This document shows positions 25,301 through 26,625 of a DNA stretch of 26,625 nucleotides, in pieces. Every line of letters starts with the position of its first letter. Position 1 is the first letter of the stretch. The notes under the pieces were generated by a model, which ran no database searches, was not told where the DNA came from, and worked only from the letters and a program-made list of their open reading frames with translations. Position numbers and translations under genes: made by a program. The DNA is taken from positions 1 to 26,625 of the forward strand of contig JBDTCS010000303.1 of the NCBI GenBank assembly GCA_039923455.1, in the 5' to 3' direction. The DNA is from JBDTCS01 sp039923455. GTDB lineage: Bacteria; Bacteroidota; Ignavibacteria; Palsa-1295.

Positions 25301-26407
25301 CGTCCGAGCGTCGTTGGAAGTTTTGTCGACACGCTCTTGCTGCATCTGTCGAATAGATTTTGCGATACGACGTTGCACCTCGTGCTCGCAGGTGCAAGCA
25401 CGCTTGATAGTGTCGTGCTCTTAGATTCATCGCTCGATTTTGGAATTGTGCAAGTCGATAGTTGCAGACTTGATTCAACCCTAGTCGCAAATCCGTGTGG
25501 GCCCGATGTGCGAATATGGGCCATCAAAAATTCCGGCGACTTCTCGCGTATCGAACCGACCGAAGATACGATCCTGCTTCCATCACACGGATCGGCCAAG
25601 ATCATCTATAAATTCTGTCCGTCACGCAGTGGTAATATCTCAAGCATTGCGAATTTCGCCACCGAAACGGGTGACACTCTTCGACTCGCATTGAACGGTG
25701 AAGGAAATATCGTGACTCGGAATCAAAGTTCAACTCTGATTCTGTCAAGCACCGTCGGACAAGCCGGCTTCGTGCAGCCGATGCTTGTATCACTTCGAGT
25801 GGTGCCGGACACGCTAACAATCAATGCTCTTCAAGCTACGTTACACTACGACCCTTCGGTGGTTCAGCCGGTCGGTATCGGTTCAGCGGTTTCGCAAAAC
25901 TCCGGCTATGCCTATCTTGGTAGCATTCCTAAACAAGGAGAGTATGCGATCTCAATTTCTGGCTCGCCACTAGTGCCTGGCGTGATCGGGGAAGTTAGTT
26001 GGATGCCGCTCGTAGCATTGCAGGACACCACTACGATTTTTGCAACGGGCATCCTTTCTCAACCGGCTTATCCGACAGCCAACTTGCCGGGTTTGTTTCA
26101 AGTGGTCGGCTGCGGCGACCTTTCGGGTCATGTTCTGATCGCAGGAAACTATGCACTCTTACCCGCACATCCAAACCCTGCGCACGATTTCGTGGAGCTT
26201 AAATGGACGATAGGTGCTGACGGACCGGTCACGATCGCAATATTTAATGGTATCGGCGAAGAAGAGGGCGAGATTCACTCATCCGATTTCTTTAAGGCAA
26301 GCACATATACCGAACGTATCTCGCTCTCGAAATACCCCAAGGGTGTCCATTTCTTCCGGATAGAGAGTTCTGGATTCCGAGCAGTTCAGGCAGTGGTGGT
26401 GGAATAA
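22364..26407 (+). CDS. T9SS-sorted glycine-rich protein with ASH/choice-of-anchor-D repeats
   Basis: 1347 aa secreted protein starting at GTG 22364. Signal peptide YAKRQRFVRWFIGTLV...CTSASA, cleaved before QLPIA. A glycine-rich segment (~223-480) of short Gly blocks follows an N-terminal beta-rich part. Five ~100-residue ASH/choice-of-anchor-D repeats begin near 614, 717, 815, 913 and 1019 (SLLDFGRVHVGVCDT; HFGGTCIGRC; the end of most reads FCP). A cohesin-like segment (~1123-1250) then precedes a ~85-residue C-terminal domain (NYALLPAHPNPAHDFVELKW, IFNGIGEEE, YPKGVHFFRI) of the T9SS type A sorting type. It is probably an adhesin- or matrix-like surface protein. It is 37 bases downstream of the double-OmpA gene. 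Confidence 0.85.
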   Translation: MYAKRQRFVRWFIGTLVSMILLAFFCTSASAQLPIATIQPDAVASGMTIALEIMARASDSGAFGKDGLQVAGTSVELLDPADSNRIILGPIVTSWNGRLIQVAVIVLPTAHIGPLPFRVRTANSVTLSDTLNIVIPSSNISVSGGAILGDGNFGLLSRRNTLVVDSMRLSNAPQAGANFIFSTIDPDPQTPGNTRYLPVIVLSRGPIRITDAQLSVDADTMNGGPGGGGGGHGNLGIGGAGYTGGGSDTLGGGGSANLGSASNPVDSFGGSGPTGVRGGGSEFGDQGGGGGTGCPFGLSGRPGANADSSRLGGYGGGSGGGELAVTPNDVIYGGGGGGFGSDGNTGVGVGNNGGHKNGGRFLVPLQGGSGGGAGNAFNEASNAGSGGGGGGALALISFDSLVFTRSSSGTGATFSAAGGRGISGKGPTAGGGGGSGGGIYIASPLGISDLPFDVNATGGTHGKGGNPKGLDGGDGGLGVFRIDGPTPDSCAFCRVEAMRSGGLSLSPNKLRVASPTLVLRGFSNDATNLTDSIRIYFRDRHSNWRFVDTVRFAVGRHLEWKKTIPLLHDSVLYVAVLEKVFQPTRAIANFEPAWLMSHVSLGIIPHQPSPFLRTSPDTLRFDCTKIGFCAQATAYLRNEGEQKALIDSIVITPPDRFTLLSSNKFALGFYESDSLLLKFCPLLAKKDTAVLTIYSNDSARKIILIGCGLSKKDSVDIKPSLLDFGRVHVGVCDTLTVTLHSIGPDTATIKTGALLQAPFELLDKIDSLVMPPGDSVHLRVKFCPTDTSTASASFDIGGDYPKLRTQGIGVRAILFTPDTIHFGGTCIGRCVSVIDTIENFGNDTLRVTSFSNVDPSVTVAPPLPWIVAPHTIKALVYTFCPSSAGSYQSTRSLVSNDTTRSIVFVGESELLQVKASALHFGVICATDDSLSSLILTSASSDSITLDTPSIALGSRFQFVNQPAGTKLASGASVSFPIRFRPSVVGSFVDTLLLHLSNRFCDTTLHLVLAGASTLDSVVLLDSSLDFGIVQVDSCRLDSTLVANPCGPDVRIWAIKNSGDFSRIEPTEDTILLPSHGSAKIIYKFCPSRSGNISSIANFATETGDTLRLALNGEGNIVTRNQSSTLILSSTVGQAGFVQPMLVSLRVVPDTLTINALQATLHYDPSVVQPVGIGSAVSQNSGYAYLGSIPKQGEYAISISGSPLVPGVIGEVSWMPLVALQDTTTIFATGILSQPAYPTANLPGLFQVVGCGDLSGHVLIAGNYALLPAHPNPAHDFVELKWTIGADGPVTIAIFNGIGEEEGEIHSSDFFKASTYTERISLSKYPKGVHFFRIESSGFRAVQAVVVE

Positions 26408-26625
26408 GACCTAAATCCAACAAATAGCTTGCTGATTGAAGACAATTTGATCGTTTTCAATGAGACCATAATTTATTTTAGTATCTTTACATCTCAAAAT
26501 TCGTCAAATGTGGCCCATTGGGCTAAATAAAAAATTACATAAATCTTGAGACGTCAGAGTAACATTCGGGACTCTCGGCGTGTCATTCTCAGGCATAGAT
26601 AGGCCATGTTCGGTAGTAAATGGCG
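26408..26625. other. 3' gap of the window
   Basis: It contains the hairpin at 26435-26461, a TTGATC/TAATTT box pair (26447-26452 and 26469-26474, 16-base spacer) that overlaps it, and a second small hairpin GCCC-ATT-GGGC around 26513-26523 followed by A-rich sequence. An ATG at 26606 may open a further gene, but the window ends after six codons. Confidence 0.4.
26435..26461 (+). terminator. Hairpin after the T9SS cargo gene
   Basis: ATTGAAGAC (26435-26443) pairs with GTTTTCAAT (26453-26461), one G-U pair, 9-base loop, 28 bases after the stop codon. The downstream sequence is AT-rich but lacks a clean T-run, so termination is likely but not certain. Confidence 0.4.

Overview
The window looks like a chromosomal segment of a Gram-negative bacterium from the Bacteroidota/Chlorobi (FCB) group, possibly Ignavibacteria- or Kapabacteria-like. 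The clues are a C-terminal domain of the type IX secretion (T9SS) sorting type, PD40/OmpA lipoproteins, Ig-like (SbsA/Big_5) lipoproteins, a BshB1-type bacillithiol deacetylase, and many GTG or TTG starts with weak Shine-Dalgarno sequences. No similarity search was possible, so the taxonomy is inferred from protein style. No rRNA, tRNA, CRISPR array, insertion sequence or phage gene was seen.

Layout. Positions 1-6240 (+) are a compact run of co-directional genes: the tail of an unidentified gene, a family-4-like glycosyltransferase, a secreted beta-propeller-like protein, a small secreted protein, a GalE-like NAD-dependent epimerase, and an SbsA-Ig-like lipoprotein overlapping the epimerase stop (ATGA). 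It reads as a surface-polysaccharide/envelope operon. Positions 6319-8687 (+) hold an APC-type amino-acid permease and bshB1. Positions 8840-12744 (+) hold three predicted lipoproteins with no gaps: a PD40-carboxypeptidase-regulatory-like-OmpA protein resembling the T9SS component PorE without its TPR, a predicted lipid-anchored beta-barrel, and a small lipoprotein. The block ends in a bidirectional terminator shared with the convergent HU gene. Positions 12867-17414 (-) hold HU, an orphan outer-membrane barrel candidate, a DinB-family protein and a DUF92 membrane protein. Positions 17559-26407 (+) hold a gamma-class carbonic anhydrase, an ECF sigma factor with an acidic N-terminal extension, a one-TM putative anti-sigma factor without a zinc motif, a 333-bp gene-free region packed with inverted repeats, a barrel protein with two OmpA-like domains, and a 1347-residue glycine-rich/ASH-repeat T9SS cargo.

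Together most of the window concerns the cell envelope: polysaccharide synthesis, lipoproteins tying outer membrane to peptidoglycan, an extracytoplasmic stress-type sigma/anti-sigma pair, and a large secreted adhesin-like protein. The most unusual signal is the structured region at 19944-20161. It has one long imperfect hairpin followed by four helices that abut almost without a gap, just upstream of the double-OmpA gene, and it is a candidate cis-regulatory RNA or small RNA.
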